64,000 bases of DNA from an uncultured Lachnospiraceae bacterium (lineage in GTDB: Bacteria > Bacillota > Clostridia > Lachnospirales > Lachnospiraceae): the NCBI GenBank assembly GCA_905235745.1, contig CAJOMN010000015.1, positions 60,225-124,224 on the forward strand, written 5' to 3'. Positions 18,274 through 25,793 of the stretch are shown here, piece after piece (position 1 is the stretch's first letter; the number at the start of each line of letters is the position of its first letter). Made by a program: the position numbers and the translations under genes. The notes under the pieces were generated by a model. That model saw only the letters and a program-made list of their open reading frames with translations. It searched no databases and was not told the origin of the DNA.

Positions 18274-18525
18274 ATGTACGCAAAGGCAGCGACAAAACCG
18301 AATACCTTACTCCGTAACGGTGCATACGGCATCGTTATGAGGGGTGTGCAAAAATGCACCTGTGCGGGTGCATCGTTAAGGGGTAAAAATTCCGCTCCGT
18401 TATGTTGTATCAAATTAGACACGGCAACAGACCCTTGCCTTGGTACGGGTGGCTTCTTGATTTCAGGCATGAATAAGATGTATTCGTTAGCCGACCAAAT
18501 GGATCTGGATTCTATGCACAGTTAA
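18274..18525 (+). CDS. Small cysteine-containing ORF of unknown function, possibly a repeat
   Basis: 83 residues, not recognised. AGGAGA lies seven bases before the ATG, so it can be translated. It has five cysteines (KCTCAG, LCC, DPC). The antisense frame is also open over much of the same stretch. I have an unverified impression that this DNA occurs in many gut Firmicutes, which would fit a dispersed element rather than a protein gene. A small hairpin (TGCA-AAAA-TGCA near 18350) lies inside it. Confidence 0.35.
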   Translation: MYAKAATKPNTLLRNGAYGIVMRGVQKCTCAGASLRGKNSAPLCCIKLDTATDPCLGTGGFLISGMNKMYSLADQMDLDSMHS

Positions 18526-18609
18526 CGGGAACAAATGCAACAATATATATAATGAACATAATTCACTCTGCTTCTGCCGAGTCGCTCTACATAAGTCTTG
18601 AATCTGGCG

Positions 18610-18810
18610 GTGAGAGAGATATATATAGTCGATGAAGATGGAAAGGTAGAGCCGTTGTGCAGCACAGAGTTTTGCTCTGACGATATGAGAAAGCTAATAA
18701 TAAACTTATATAATATTGTTAACGAGCGCTTCTCTGAGATAGGTGTATCGAAGACTTCAAGACTTGTGATAAATGGATTTATGGATGCAACAGGAATTCC
18801 ATCGGTCTGA
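18610..18810 (+). CDS. Small hypothetical protein, first of a pair
   Basis: About 66 residues from GTG 18610 (TTG 18598 is an alternative); no clear ribosome site. The sequence begins VREIYIVDEDGKVEPLCS and has a helical middle (MRKLIINLYNIVNERF). Not recognised. It lies 14 bases before a better supported small gene and shares its composition, so the two may be a unit. Confidence 0.4.
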   Translation: MREIYIVDEDGKVEPLCSTEFCSDDMRKLIINLYNIVNERFSEIGVSKTSRLVINGFMDATGIPSV

Positions 18811-18824
18811 TCAGGAGAGATAGT

Positions 18825-19058
18825 ATGAATAGAGATAAAGAGTTTATGGACCTGATATTTGATATTTTTGATAAAGATAAAACAGTCGAGATATCGGCTG
18901 TTTTCTTTTCTATATCACGGAAAGACTCTTTGGTATCACGCAGGGAGGTCATGGATGAACTGGCTATGGAAAGGTCAACGTACTACAGACGGAGGGGGGC
19001 AATTCTTCTGTGCGGGATCCTGTTGTGGGATGAAGTACGGGAGAAGAGATTCTCGTAA
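18825..19058 (+). CDS. Small protein with ArpU/sigma-like HTH signature
   Basis: 77 residues with AGGAGAG six bases before the ATG. The segment SRREVMDELAMERSTYYRRR resembles the recognition helix of small phage/ICE-type transcription regulators (ArpU or sigma-70 region 4 like), followed by a hydrophobic GAILLCGILLWDEV tail. A DNA-binding role is inferred; no specific family could be fixed. It lies in the accessory island upstream of the nuclease gene. Confidence 0.5.
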   Translation: MNRDKEFMDLIFDIFDKDKTVEISAVFFSISRKDSLVSRREVMDELAMERSTYYRRRGAILLCGILLWDEVREKRFS

Positions 19059-19082
19059 GCTTTGATCAAATTATAAAATGCA

Positions 19083-19193
19083 TTGTAGTTCCCTATGTAT
19101 TAAGTTATTATAATGGTGGTCTGGGCGATGTGCCCCTTGGATCACCGAAGGCGGGAAGAATTTCCCATCAATTTTATGGAGATTCTTTTTTGA
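19083..19193 (+). ncRNA. Candidate structured RNA or cis-element upstream of the nuclease gene
   Basis: A perfect TATAAT at 19109-19114 is followed by GGTGGTC (19115-19121) pairing with GATCACC (19140-19146) around an inner GGGC/GCCC stem, a second hairpin GGGAA-GAAT-TTCCC (19153-19166) and a T6 run (19185-19191). The possible -35 (TTGTAG, 19083) is 20 bases away, so the promoter is weak or activator dependent. A start near 19121 would cut the first stem, so it may act at the DNA level instead. Confidence 0.35.
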
Positions 19194-19237
19194 ATTAATG
19201 GATGAATCGATTGATAAGTGAATGAATGGGAGTTTTA

Positions 19238-19621
19238 ATGGCGGGTATTATAGATTATTCAGCACTTAATAAGGAACCTTATGAACATGAGAAGGCGATA
19301 GCCCGATTTTTTGCTGAAAAGGGAAAGAATGTTATCTTTCTAAAACCCAGTAATATACAGGATGTCTATACACCGGATATCTGTATGGATGGTGTGGAAT
19401 GGGAAATGAAGAGTCCAAACGGGAACAGTAGGCGTACCATAAGAAGAAACTTACATAAGGCATCGAAACAATCCAGAAACATTATATTCGATCTTAGTAG
19501 AATAGGAATTCCCCAAGAGGATTGCATTAGGGAACTAAAGAGCGCATTTGAATCAAGCAAACACATTCGTAATATGCTTATTATAACCAAGGAACGGGAG
19601 CTGATTACCTTAAATAAATGA
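19238..19621 (+). CDS. Solitary CdiA-CT-like tRNA nuclease domain (PD-(D/E)XK type)
   Basis: 127 residues from ATG 19238, which has GGGAG five bases upstream; an in-frame ATG at 19226 lies before that site. The segment YTPDICMDGVEWEMKSPNG contains the D-x(n)-ExK nuclease core, followed by RTIRRNLHKASKQSRNIIFD, the pattern of the C-terminal toxic tRNase domain of contact-dependent inhibition proteins. Here it has no CdiA or other delivery domain, no signal peptide and no recognised immunity gene next to it. It may be a stand-alone nuclease from a mobile element. RNA rather than DNA as substrate is inference. Confidence 0.65.
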   Translation: MAGIIDYSALNKEPYEHEKAIARFFAEKGKNVIFLKPSNIQDVYTPDICMDGVEWEMKSPNGNSRRTIRRNLHKASKQSRNIIFDLSRIGIPQEDCIRELKSAFESSKHIRNMLIITKERELITLNK

Positions 19622-19649
19622 TTGACTTTTCCTGTATATGAGTTATCAT
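19622..19649 (+). promoter_or_regulatory. Promoter downstream of the nuclease gene
   Basis: TTGACT, 16 bases, TATCAT, starting one base after the nuclease stop. It points into a short hairpin-T-run unit. Confidence 0.6.
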
Positions 19650-19655
19650 ATAGTT

Positions 19656-19707
19656 ACAAGAAGGTTCCGACCCACTGTGAATAAACGGAGGGCCAAGGAG
19701 CTTTTTT
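19656..19707 (+). ncRNA. Candidate short RNA ending in an intrinsic terminator
   Basis: Starting about seven bases after the -10, AAGGTTCC (19661-19668) can pair with GGAGCTTT (19697-19704) with two G-U pairs, with CCC/GGG inside, followed by T6 (19702-19707). The result would be a roughly 50-nt RNA with no ORF. It could be an sRNA or an attenuated leader. Confidence 0.45.
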
Positions 19708-20032
19708 GTCAGGTGATGCACAGCCTTATAAGTGAGCGAGTAAATTTAGGGACAAGTTATCTTGTCCCCTATTTTTTGACACTGAATTGACACTTGTTAG
19801 CGAACCCGTTGGTACTGACTAATGATTATCTGCATGTTATTGTCTTAAATGCAGGAAGGAAAAAAGGATTATGAATGGCGGTATCATTAGGGATGAGGAA
19901 GGCCTTGACTATTTCGATAATAGCGGTGGTGGCTGAATGAGTACTATGCAGAGAATACATTGTCTGCAGAAAGATCTTAAAGTGAAGCTTATAGGATGAA
20001 TGTAATTCGGGATTAACAAGGAGATTATTAAA
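19708..20032 (+). other. Intergenic stretch with terminator and no convincing gene
   Basis: Apart from the terminator at 19749-19777 there is a short repeat of TTGACACT (19776-19797 region) and a 21-codon open frame from 19871 with no strong support. The last 30 bases carry AAGGAGA for the next gene. Confidence 0.4.
19749..19777 (+). terminator. Strong intrinsic terminator
   Basis: GGGACAAG-TTAT-CTTGTCCC, a perfect 8-bp stem, followed by CTATTTTTT. It isolates the accessory island from the lipoprotein gene. Confidence 0.85.
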
Positions 20033-21568
20033 ATGAAGCAACATATACCCCGGTTTTTAAATGTTCTTATCAGGCTTATGCCCTTGCTGATCATCTGTAT
20101 GGTGGTTTCGGGATGCGCATCATCAAAAGCAAAAGATGAAGAGGCGGCTGCCGAAGAAAGTGAATCAATTGAAGATACCACAGATGAAAAAGCACAGGAT
20201 AAACCCAATTCCAAAACAAATAAAGAAGAGGACTGGGTGCAGATCGGCTCTTCTGAAGATGCCGGGATTGACTATGAGAAAGCTTATGATCCCGTAATGC
20301 AGGATGTCATAAACCTCATCGTGAACGGTCCCGAATACGAGTCAGACAACCCTGATTATGATTTTACGGGCATTTGGGAGAGGGTTGCCTATGCCGGGGA
20401 TGAAAACCTTCTTGAATCTATCGGATATGTGATCACTGACATAAACGGTGACAGCGTGCCCGAGCTTCTGATCGGTGAAAATGACGAATATGGGTATGAC
20501 AATCCGACAAGGGTTGCATATATATACAACGGTTTTACGTACGAGAATGGGAGTCCTGTACCCTTTCTTACAGGATGGGTCAGGAACAGACAGCATTATC
20601 TCGGAAACGGTCACTTCCTGAATTCCGGCTCCGGCGGAGCTTATAACAGCATATTCGCCGAGTGGCATCTGGATCCCGGCAATCAGGTAGTATGGGATGA
20701 CTGCTACTTCACCGAATTTGACGGAACAACCGGCGGTATCGCCTTCTACCATAACACAAACGGTTTCATTGAATCTGATAGATCCGACCGGCTTGATATC
20801 TCGGATGCTGAGTTCGATGATATTGTTGATTCATACAAGTGCGAGTCCATAAACTGGACTCCTGTCGGAGAGTGGAATGATGGAGCCGCTCAGGCATCAT
20901 ATATTCCCAAGACAGCCTATGGGACAATACGCCCATTCCTGCCCGGATCGATCACAGATGACGTGTTTGGTGTGCTTATCGGAGCATTTAGGAACAGCGA
21001 CAACTGCATCGGGCTTCAAACGCAGCTTGAAGATGCGGGATTTATGGATACGCCGATCGTATACACACCTGATTTTTCCGATCTGAATCCAGAGCCCTAT
21101 TATATTGTCACCGCCGGTCTGTATTCAACAAGGCAGGAAGCACAAAGCGTACTTGAAGATGTTAAATCTGCGGGATTTAGCGACGCATACATAAAGTATG
21201 CGGGAACATATACCGGAAATAAATTCTTGTACACGATGTACAGTGCCGAAGACATAGAGATACATAATGACAAGATAATACTTCATGATGTGGAAGTTTC
21301 TCTTCCATACGATATCGGAACCAGATGTGAGACGGATCTTGTTGTCGACAAGAATACCATTTTTGATGAAACTGCCAATATGCAGTTCTTTGGTAATTAT
21401 GAAGACGGTATGAGCCCGTATCGGTGGGTCTCAATTAACTATGATCTTATGAATACAGATCCGGACAAGTATATGGCGCAGGATCTTCCGGCGTTGGTTG
21501 GTATATTCGAGGTATGCCTTGACGGTAACCTCATAAAATCATATAACGGGTGTTATTGGTGGGATTAA
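20033..21568 (+). CDS. Lipoprotein with SPOR-like domain
   Basis: 511 residues. The hydrophobic N-terminus (MPLLIICMVV) ends in the lipobox VSGC with Cys28, followed by a Glu/Lys-rich linker. The middle (~110-270) contains DINGDSVPELLIGENDEY, the Ca-binding-like repeat seen in beta-propeller/VCBS-like proteins. Around residues 350-395, PYYIVTAGLYSTRQEAQSV and LKSAGFSDAY-like (VKSAGFSDAYIKYAGTYTG) match the SPOR fold that binds denuded glycan strands at division septa. Function is therefore probably at the cell wall; the exact role is unknown. Its stop overlaps the stop of the convergent XRE gene. Confidence 0.65.
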   Translation: MKQHIPRFLNVLIRLMPLLIICMVVSGCASSKAKDEEAAAEESESIEDTTDEKAQDKPNSKTNKEEDWVQIGSSEDAGIDYEKAYDPVMQDVINLIVNGPEYESDNPDYDFTGIWERVAYAGDENLLESIGYVITDINGDSVPELLIGENDEYGYDNPTRVAYIYNGFTYENGSPVPFLTGWVRNRQHYLGNGHFLNSGSGGAYNSIFAEWHLDPGNQVVWDDCYFTEFDGTTGGIAFYHNTNGFIESDRSDRLDISDAEFDDIVDSYKCESINWTPVGEWNDGAAQASYIPKTAYGTIRPFLPGSITDDVFGVLIGAFRNSDNCIGLQTQLEDAGFMDTPIVYTPDFSDLNPEPYYIVTAGLYSTRQEAQSVLEDVKSAGFSDAYIKYAGTYTGNKFLYTMYSAEDIEIHNDKIILHDVEVSLPYDIGTRCETDLVVDKNTIFDETANMQFFGNYEDGMSPYRWVSINYDLMNTDPDKYMAQDLPALVGIFEVCLDGNLIKSYNGCYWWD

Positions 21569-22230
21569 TACCGCATTTGATTCAGACGATCTTCTATGGC
21601 CTGCTCAAAGAACGGCCGGGGAAGGTCGCCTTTTTTATACAGATCCCGTAGCTTGAGATAATACTCGATGAAAGCATTGATCTCGATCCCCTTCGGATGA
21701 TATAAACCTTTAGTACGCAGGTTCGATTCAGCATTCTTCTTTTCCGTCTTATTCATATTACTCATATCGGGAAGAGGGAGGAAATTGGAAAAATAAAACA
21801 CCTTGTAAGAGTTCTTTTTTTTCTCGTGCCGAAATGTGTGAGCCGGGTTTTCGCCCGTCTCTTTATCCGGCTGGTAAGTATCTTCCTCTACAGCACCATT
21901 TATAATATTGACCGTGTTGGTCTCTATCAGATTAACCAGGTAACGGCAGATGTCCGCGTTTGATTCGGGCTTTTCTGTAACCCTGAGTGTTGAGCGGCCA
22001 AGAAGGTGGTCTACGGGAACACTGAAATAATCGGAAATCCTGATAAGCGTATCAATACCGAAGTAATTGTTGCCTTTCCGGCTTAAACATTTACTTAGCT
22101 GCGCCTGCCCCATATTGATCTCGCGGGCAAGGGTTGCCTGATTGATATTATGCTCCTCCATCATAGATTCGATCGTCTCGATGATCGTTAGCTGGATACC
22201 TTCTTTTGGCTTCTTTTCTTCCTTTTCCAT
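21565..22230 (-). CDS. XRE family transcriptional regulator
   Basis: 221 residues from the ATG at 22230, which has GGAGAGGA upstream and lies about 34 bases after a predicted transcription start near 22264; the longer frame to 22320 would start upstream of the promoter and is rejected. The helix-turn-helix is MEEHNINQATLAREINMGQA with QLSKCLSRKG; the rest is Lys/Asn rich and contains a YLKLRDLYKKGDLPRPFFEQ C-terminal segment that I do not recognise. It is convergent with the SPOR lipoprotein gene and divergent from the surface polysaccharide operon, which it may regulate (inference). Confidence 0.8.
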   Translation of the reverse strand: MEKEEKKPKEGIQLTIIETIESMMEEHNINQATLAREINMGQAQLSKCLSRKGNNYFGIDTLIRISDYFSVPVDHLLGRSTLRVTEKPESNADICRYLVNLIETNTVNIINGAVEEDTYQPDKETGENPAHTFRHEKKKNSYKVFYFSNFLPLPDMSNMNKTEKKNAESNLRTKGLYHPKGIEINAFIEYYLKLRDLYKKGDLPRPFFEQAIEDRLNQMRY

Positions 22231-22270
22231 AGGTGCGTCCTCTCCACATGAGATGCAAAATGAGAAAAGT

Positions 22271-22299
22271 ATAATACCATAATGGAACGATAATGTCAA
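22271..22299 (-). promoter_or_regulatory. Promoter of the XRE gene
   Basis: On the minus strand TTGACA (22299-22294), 17 bases, TATTAT (22276-22271). Near-consensus, and it decides the start codon of the XRE gene. Confidence 0.8.
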
Positions 22300-22525
22300 A
22301 TTGGAAATATCCATTCCCAACAGGAAAACACCGCCTACAACAACCGGAGATACTCATATTCCGGCAGGACGATCCGTGCAAAATATGGTCGTATAAACAT
22401 AAGCGACCAGTACGGTCAACGATATTGAGCGGTTTATGGGTTATGTGTATCATTATTTCGGGAGATCATGCCCTGGATAATCCGCAAAAATCTATATTAA
22501 TTAATTACGATGTCACATAAAAATG
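22300..22525. other. Divergent intergenic region, no gene seen
   Basis: About 230 bases between the promoters of the XRE gene and of the polysaccharide operon. No gene, and no repeat that stands out by eye. Regulator sites for the divergent pair would be expected here. Confidence 0.4.
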
Positions 22526-22554
22526 TTGACAAGTTATGTAAATCGTTTTATATT
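22526..22554 (+). promoter_or_regulatory. Promoter of the surface polysaccharide operon
   Basis: TTGACA (22526-22531), 17 bases, TATATT (22549-22554), 30 bases before the zinc-ribbon gene. It is the only strong promoter seen ahead of the eight-gene run to 29651. Confidence 0.8.
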
Positions 22555-22584
22555 TTTGGGTAAGGGTTTGTAATAGAGGGTAGT

Positions 22585-23265
22585 ATGCACATCGGATGCT
22601 GTGAAAACTGTAGATATATCGATCTTGTTGAAAATGTGACCGGCGTATGTCCGAGATGCGGTAATATGATGACATCTCTCGGTATCGAATCTTCCGCGTG
22701 GAATGCCATGGGAGATGATGAGAGATCAGCGATGATCGCCGGACTGTTTCCGGAAGATGATACGGTAACGGATGTTATCGATCGGGAAGAAGCGGCAGAG
22801 GCCGATGGTGATACAGAAATAACACATGGTATTTCAGAGGAAGTACCCGAAGACACCGAAGCGGAACCTGCGGATTCCGAAACAGTACATGAGGGTGACG
22901 AAGCGGAACCGGAGGATCCCGAAACGGTATCCGAGGATAATGAAACATTACCGAAGGATGCCGGGACAGAATCGGAGGATGCTGCAGAGGAATACGATGA
23001 TACGGAAAATGTGTATGTGTGCTACAAGTGCAGCAGTGTAGCGGCATATGACGGAAAGCAGGACGGGTATTACTGCAGGGAATGCGGTTCACAGATGATT
23101 AACGTTGGATACACTCCCGAAGAGTGGATGCAGCTCACGAAGGAAGAGAAGCGCAGGATTACTGAAGACGCCAAGATAAAGCACATGGTACTCAATATCA
23201 AGAATACCACTTATGATGACGAAGAGAATGTGACCACCGACAGTATAATAAATGTGGTCAGGTAA
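22585..23265 (+). CDS. Protein with two zinc ribbons and an acidic repeat linker
   Basis: 226 residues, not a named family. Two similar units frame the protein: an N-terminal one (CCENC ... CPRCGNMMTSLG then a helix with SAWNAMGDDERSAM) and a C-terminal one (CYKC ... CRECGSQMINVG then PEEWMQLTKEEKRRI). Each has a four-cysteine zinc ribbon plus a W-containing helix, so it looks like an internal duplication. The 90-residue linker is nearly all Glu/Asp/Thr/Pro in short repeats (EAEPEDPETVSEDNE). A binding or scaffold role is inferred. First gene of the operon; it overlaps the sortase gene by 14 bases. Confidence 0.6.
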   Translation: MHIGCCENCRYIDLVENVTGVCPRCGNMMTSLGIESSAWNAMGDDERSAMIAGLFPEDDTVTDVIDREEAAEADGDTEITHGISEEVPEDTEAEPADSETVHEGDEAEPEDPETVSEDNETLPKDAGTESEDAAEEYDDTENVYVCYKCSSVAAYDGKQDGYYCRECGSQMINVGYTPEEWMQLTKEEKRRITEDAKIKHMVLNIKNTTYDDEENVTTDSIINVVR

Positions 23266-24127
23266 CGGACAGTTGGGTAAACGCACTGACAAGCGGATAG
23301 TACTGGCGATAATTGCGGCGATTGCCGTTATTGCTGCATTGATCGCGGCTATTATGTATCTGGAGAAGCAGGAGGGGAGCGGACAGGCACCTGCCGCAGA
23401 TCCCGGGGGAGGGATCACGGAAGGCGAATCCGCACAGATCGACCCCGCAGTCTTTGACAGGATCGAAGATGACCTTCCGGACAAGAGCGCCGTGACAGCA
23501 AGACCCGATGCATGGTACGGATTATACGAAAGCTCGGGCGGTATCGAGCATGAAACCGGACTGGAGGGCGCTATCGCGGTCTGTCCTGACGTATATGCGT
23601 GGATAGAGGTCCCGGGATGCGGAATTGATTATCCGATAGCGTATTGTGAGGATGCGGTAGAGCCTTTCTACTACACCCATGACATACACGGAGATCCGAG
23701 CGATAACGGAATGATCATAACCGACTCGATGAACGAAGACGACTTCTCGGATCCGCTGACCCTTGTATACGGGCACAATGCCGAAGACGGCACAATGTTT
23801 GCCGGTCTTGCCGGATTCAGGGATTCTGATTTTTTCGAAGAAAATCAATACATTAACATATATCTGCATGATGCTGAGCTGAAGTACCGGATCTACGCAT
23901 GCTTTATCGGCCCGGCCGACAATATGCTCGTGGCATATGATTTTACGGATCCGGCGCAGTTTAACGCTTTCTTTGATCCCATGGAGGATATAAGGGATCT
24001 GTCCGCGAACTTCAGACAGACGGAAAAACCTTCGGTCGGGGATCATGTCATAGGGCTTGTGACACATTGCGACGATGAAGATAAGAGGCTGTTCGTATAC
24101 GCCGTATTGGATGAGGTAAGGTATTAA
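23252..24127 (+). CDS. srtB: Class B sortase
   Basis: 291-residue membrane-anchored transpeptidase. An N-terminal TM (about residues 16-37) is followed by a low-complexity linker and the sortase barrel. Catalytic residues: His175 in LVYGHN, Cys273 in GLVTHC and Arg279 in DKRLFVYA. The TMFAGLAGF segment and helix-rich insertion fit class B. Class B enzymes attach proteins to the wall or build pili; the substrate here is not obvious, as no neighbouring protein shows a C-terminal sorting signal. The start at 23252 overlaps the zinc-ribbon gene; a TTG at 23273 is an alternative. Confidence 0.88.
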   Translation: MWSGNGQLGKRTDKRIVLAIIAAIAVIAALIAAIMYLEKQEGSGQAPAADPGGGITEGESAQIDPAVFDRIEDDLPDKSAVTARPDAWYGLYESSGGIEHETGLEGAIAVCPDVYAWIEVPGCGIDYPIAYCEDAVEPFYYTHDIHGDPSDNGMIITDSMNEDDFSDPLTLVYGHNAEDGTMFAGLAGFRDSDFFEENQYINIYLHDAELKYRIYACFIGPADNMLVAYDFTDPAQFNAFFDPMEDIRDLSANFRQTEKPSVGDHVIGLVTHCDDEDKRLFVYAVLDEVRY

Positions 24128-24148
24128 ACGGGACGCAGGGAACAAAAA

Positions 24149-25276
24149 GTGGCAAAGACAGATAAAGAAGAAAAAAAGAGTGTGCCGGACTGGGTCAAGG
24201 CGCTGCTTATATCGCTTCTTATTATAATAGGAATACTCGGCGCAGTTCTCGTCATTCTTCTGCACAAATGGCAGAGAGCCACTTACCTTACGGCTGATAT
24301 GTTTCAGGCCGGCGAGGCGGCGAACAGTTCCGTCCTGAAGATTAACGAGCTAGATGAGACATACGGCAAAGAGCCGGACAGGAAGTACAGCGAAGACGTC
24401 ACTATTACCTATAAAGGCAATAAATACAAATACAACGACAATCTGATAAACATCCTTGTTATGGGAATAGATGATTACGGATTGAAGGGCAACAAAGATA
24501 CCGATGCCAATCCCTATCAGGCCGATACGATAGTTCTCGGCACCGTGGATGCAGTCAGGAAGACCGTAAGCTTCATGTGCATTCCGAGAGATACGGTCAC
24601 ATCCATCAAGGTACTCGATCTTAACGATGAGGTTGCGGCGGTAAAGAAGGGCCCAATAGCGATCCAGCACAGCTTCGGAACACAGGGCGACAAGACGAAC
24701 GAAGCGGTTGTTGATGCGGTGAGCGATCTGCTGTACAGTGTTCCCATTAACAGATATGTTGCGGTTGATATTACCGCAATCCCGGACATTAACGATTCGC
24801 TTGGCGGGATAAGGGTGGATATACCCGAGGATCTGACGAAATGGAATCCGAAGATGAAGGCCGGGACAAAGAATTATCTGCTGCTCAATAATGATGCGGT
24901 CATATTTGTCGCAAGAAGAGATACGGATATCGATGACAGCGCGATGGGAAGGATGAAGAGGCAGGTAACCTACCTCAAGATGCTCTTTCCCGCGGTCAAG
25001 GAGAGGACATCGGAAAATATCACATATCCGATAGCATTGTATAACAGCGAGGCAGACAAGGTCAGTACCAACCTTACGCTTGATGAGATGACTTACCTTA
25101 CGAAGCTGCTGCTCGATCTTGAACTGTCCGAGAATGACATTGTGTCCGTTCCGGGCGAAATGAAACATATCGAACCCGGAGAAATAGAAGATTACGAATA
25201 CGAAATGGGCTACGTCGTAGACGAGGATGCCCTTAAGCAGCTCATAGTTGACAGATTTTACACACCGGCCCGGTAG
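24149..25276 (+). CDS. LCP (LytR-CpsA-Psr) family glycopolymer ligase
   Basis: 375 residues from a GTG start. One TM (about residues 18-42), then the LCP domain: NILVMGIDDYG, ADTIVLGTVDAVRKTVSFMC, IPRDTVTSI (first conserved Arg), INRYVAVDI, and RRDTDIDDSAMGRMKRQVTY (the R-x-x-RQ motif). LCP enzymes move lipid-linked polysaccharide to peptidoglycan. Its place between a sortase and CpsB/C/D genes fits attachment of the polymer made by this operon. Confidence 0.88.
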   Translation: MAKTDKEEKKSVPDWVKALLISLLIIIGILGAVLVILLHKWQRATYLTADMFQAGEAANSSVLKINELDETYGKEPDRKYSEDVTITYKGNKYKYNDNLINILVMGIDDYGLKGNKDTDANPYQADTIVLGTVDAVRKTVSFMCIPRDTVTSIKVLDLNDEVAAVKKGPIAIQHSFGTQGDKTNEAVVDAVSDLLYSVPINRYVAVDITAIPDINDSLGGIRVDIPEDLTKWNPKMKAGTKNYLLLNNDAVIFVARRDTDIDDSAMGRMKRQVTYLKMLFPAVKERTSENITYPIALYNSEADKVSTNLTLDEMTYLTKLLLDLELSENDIVSVPGEMKHIEPGEIEDYEYEMGYVVDEDALKQLIVDRFYTPAR

Positions 25277-25305
25277 ACATGTTGTACAATTAAAGGAGGA
25301 GATCA

Positions 25306-25791
25306 ATGAGAAAAATCAAAGCTTTAACGGCACTTACCGCAGCACTTGCACTTGTATTTTCAACGGCAGTTTTCGCCGCTCCGAGCCCTCAGGCAGGAGT
25401 CGTAACGATAGTCGTCCTGGGAGATACGTCATCTTCCGTTGCCTCGATCAAGGTTCCGACCGAAAAGCAGCTGACCGCTCTCGGATCGTTCATCACGGAG
25501 AATGCCGCATCATTAGGCCTGATACCAAGCGTTAAGGGAACGATAACAATCGAAGCTCCCGCAAACTACAAGGGCGGAGATATTCCGGTAGTTCTGGCCG
25601 CAGCGGGGCTTACAAACGGAGCCGGGAACGTATTCGCATATATCCTGCTTCCGAACGGCAAGACCATTATAGCTCCCTGTACAGTAAGGAACGGATATGT
25701 AGGCTTTATTGCACCTGCATTCGGAACGGTATCCATTGTTGTGCTTAATACACCGTCCGAGGTAAGGGCCGGCAATGCCACACTCCACTGA
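25306..25791 (+). CDS. Small secreted protein of unknown function
   Basis: 161 residues. It has a classic signal peptide (KIKALTALTAALALVFSTAV, cleavage likely after VFAA) and a beta-rich mature part with an internal echo (VVTIVVLGDTSSS near the start, TVSIVVLNTPSE near the end). No sorting motif, lipobox or catalytic site is seen. AAAGGAGGAGATCA precedes the ATG. It may be an outer component of the polysaccharide machinery or a sortase partner (inference). Confidence 0.6.
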   Translation: MRKIKALTALTAALALVFSTAVFAAPSPQAGVVTIVVLGDTSSSVASIKVPTEKQLTALGSFITENAASLGLIPSVKGTITIEAPANYKGGDIPVVLAAAGLTNGAGNVFAYILLPNGKTIIAPCTVRNGYVGFIAPAFGTVSIVVLNTPSEVRAGNATLH

Positions 25792-25793
25792 TA

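Noticed and set aside
24350..25306. Minus-strand frame of 318 codons
   Set aside because: Antisense to the LCP gene, whose catalytic motifs are complete; no start signals on the minus strand.
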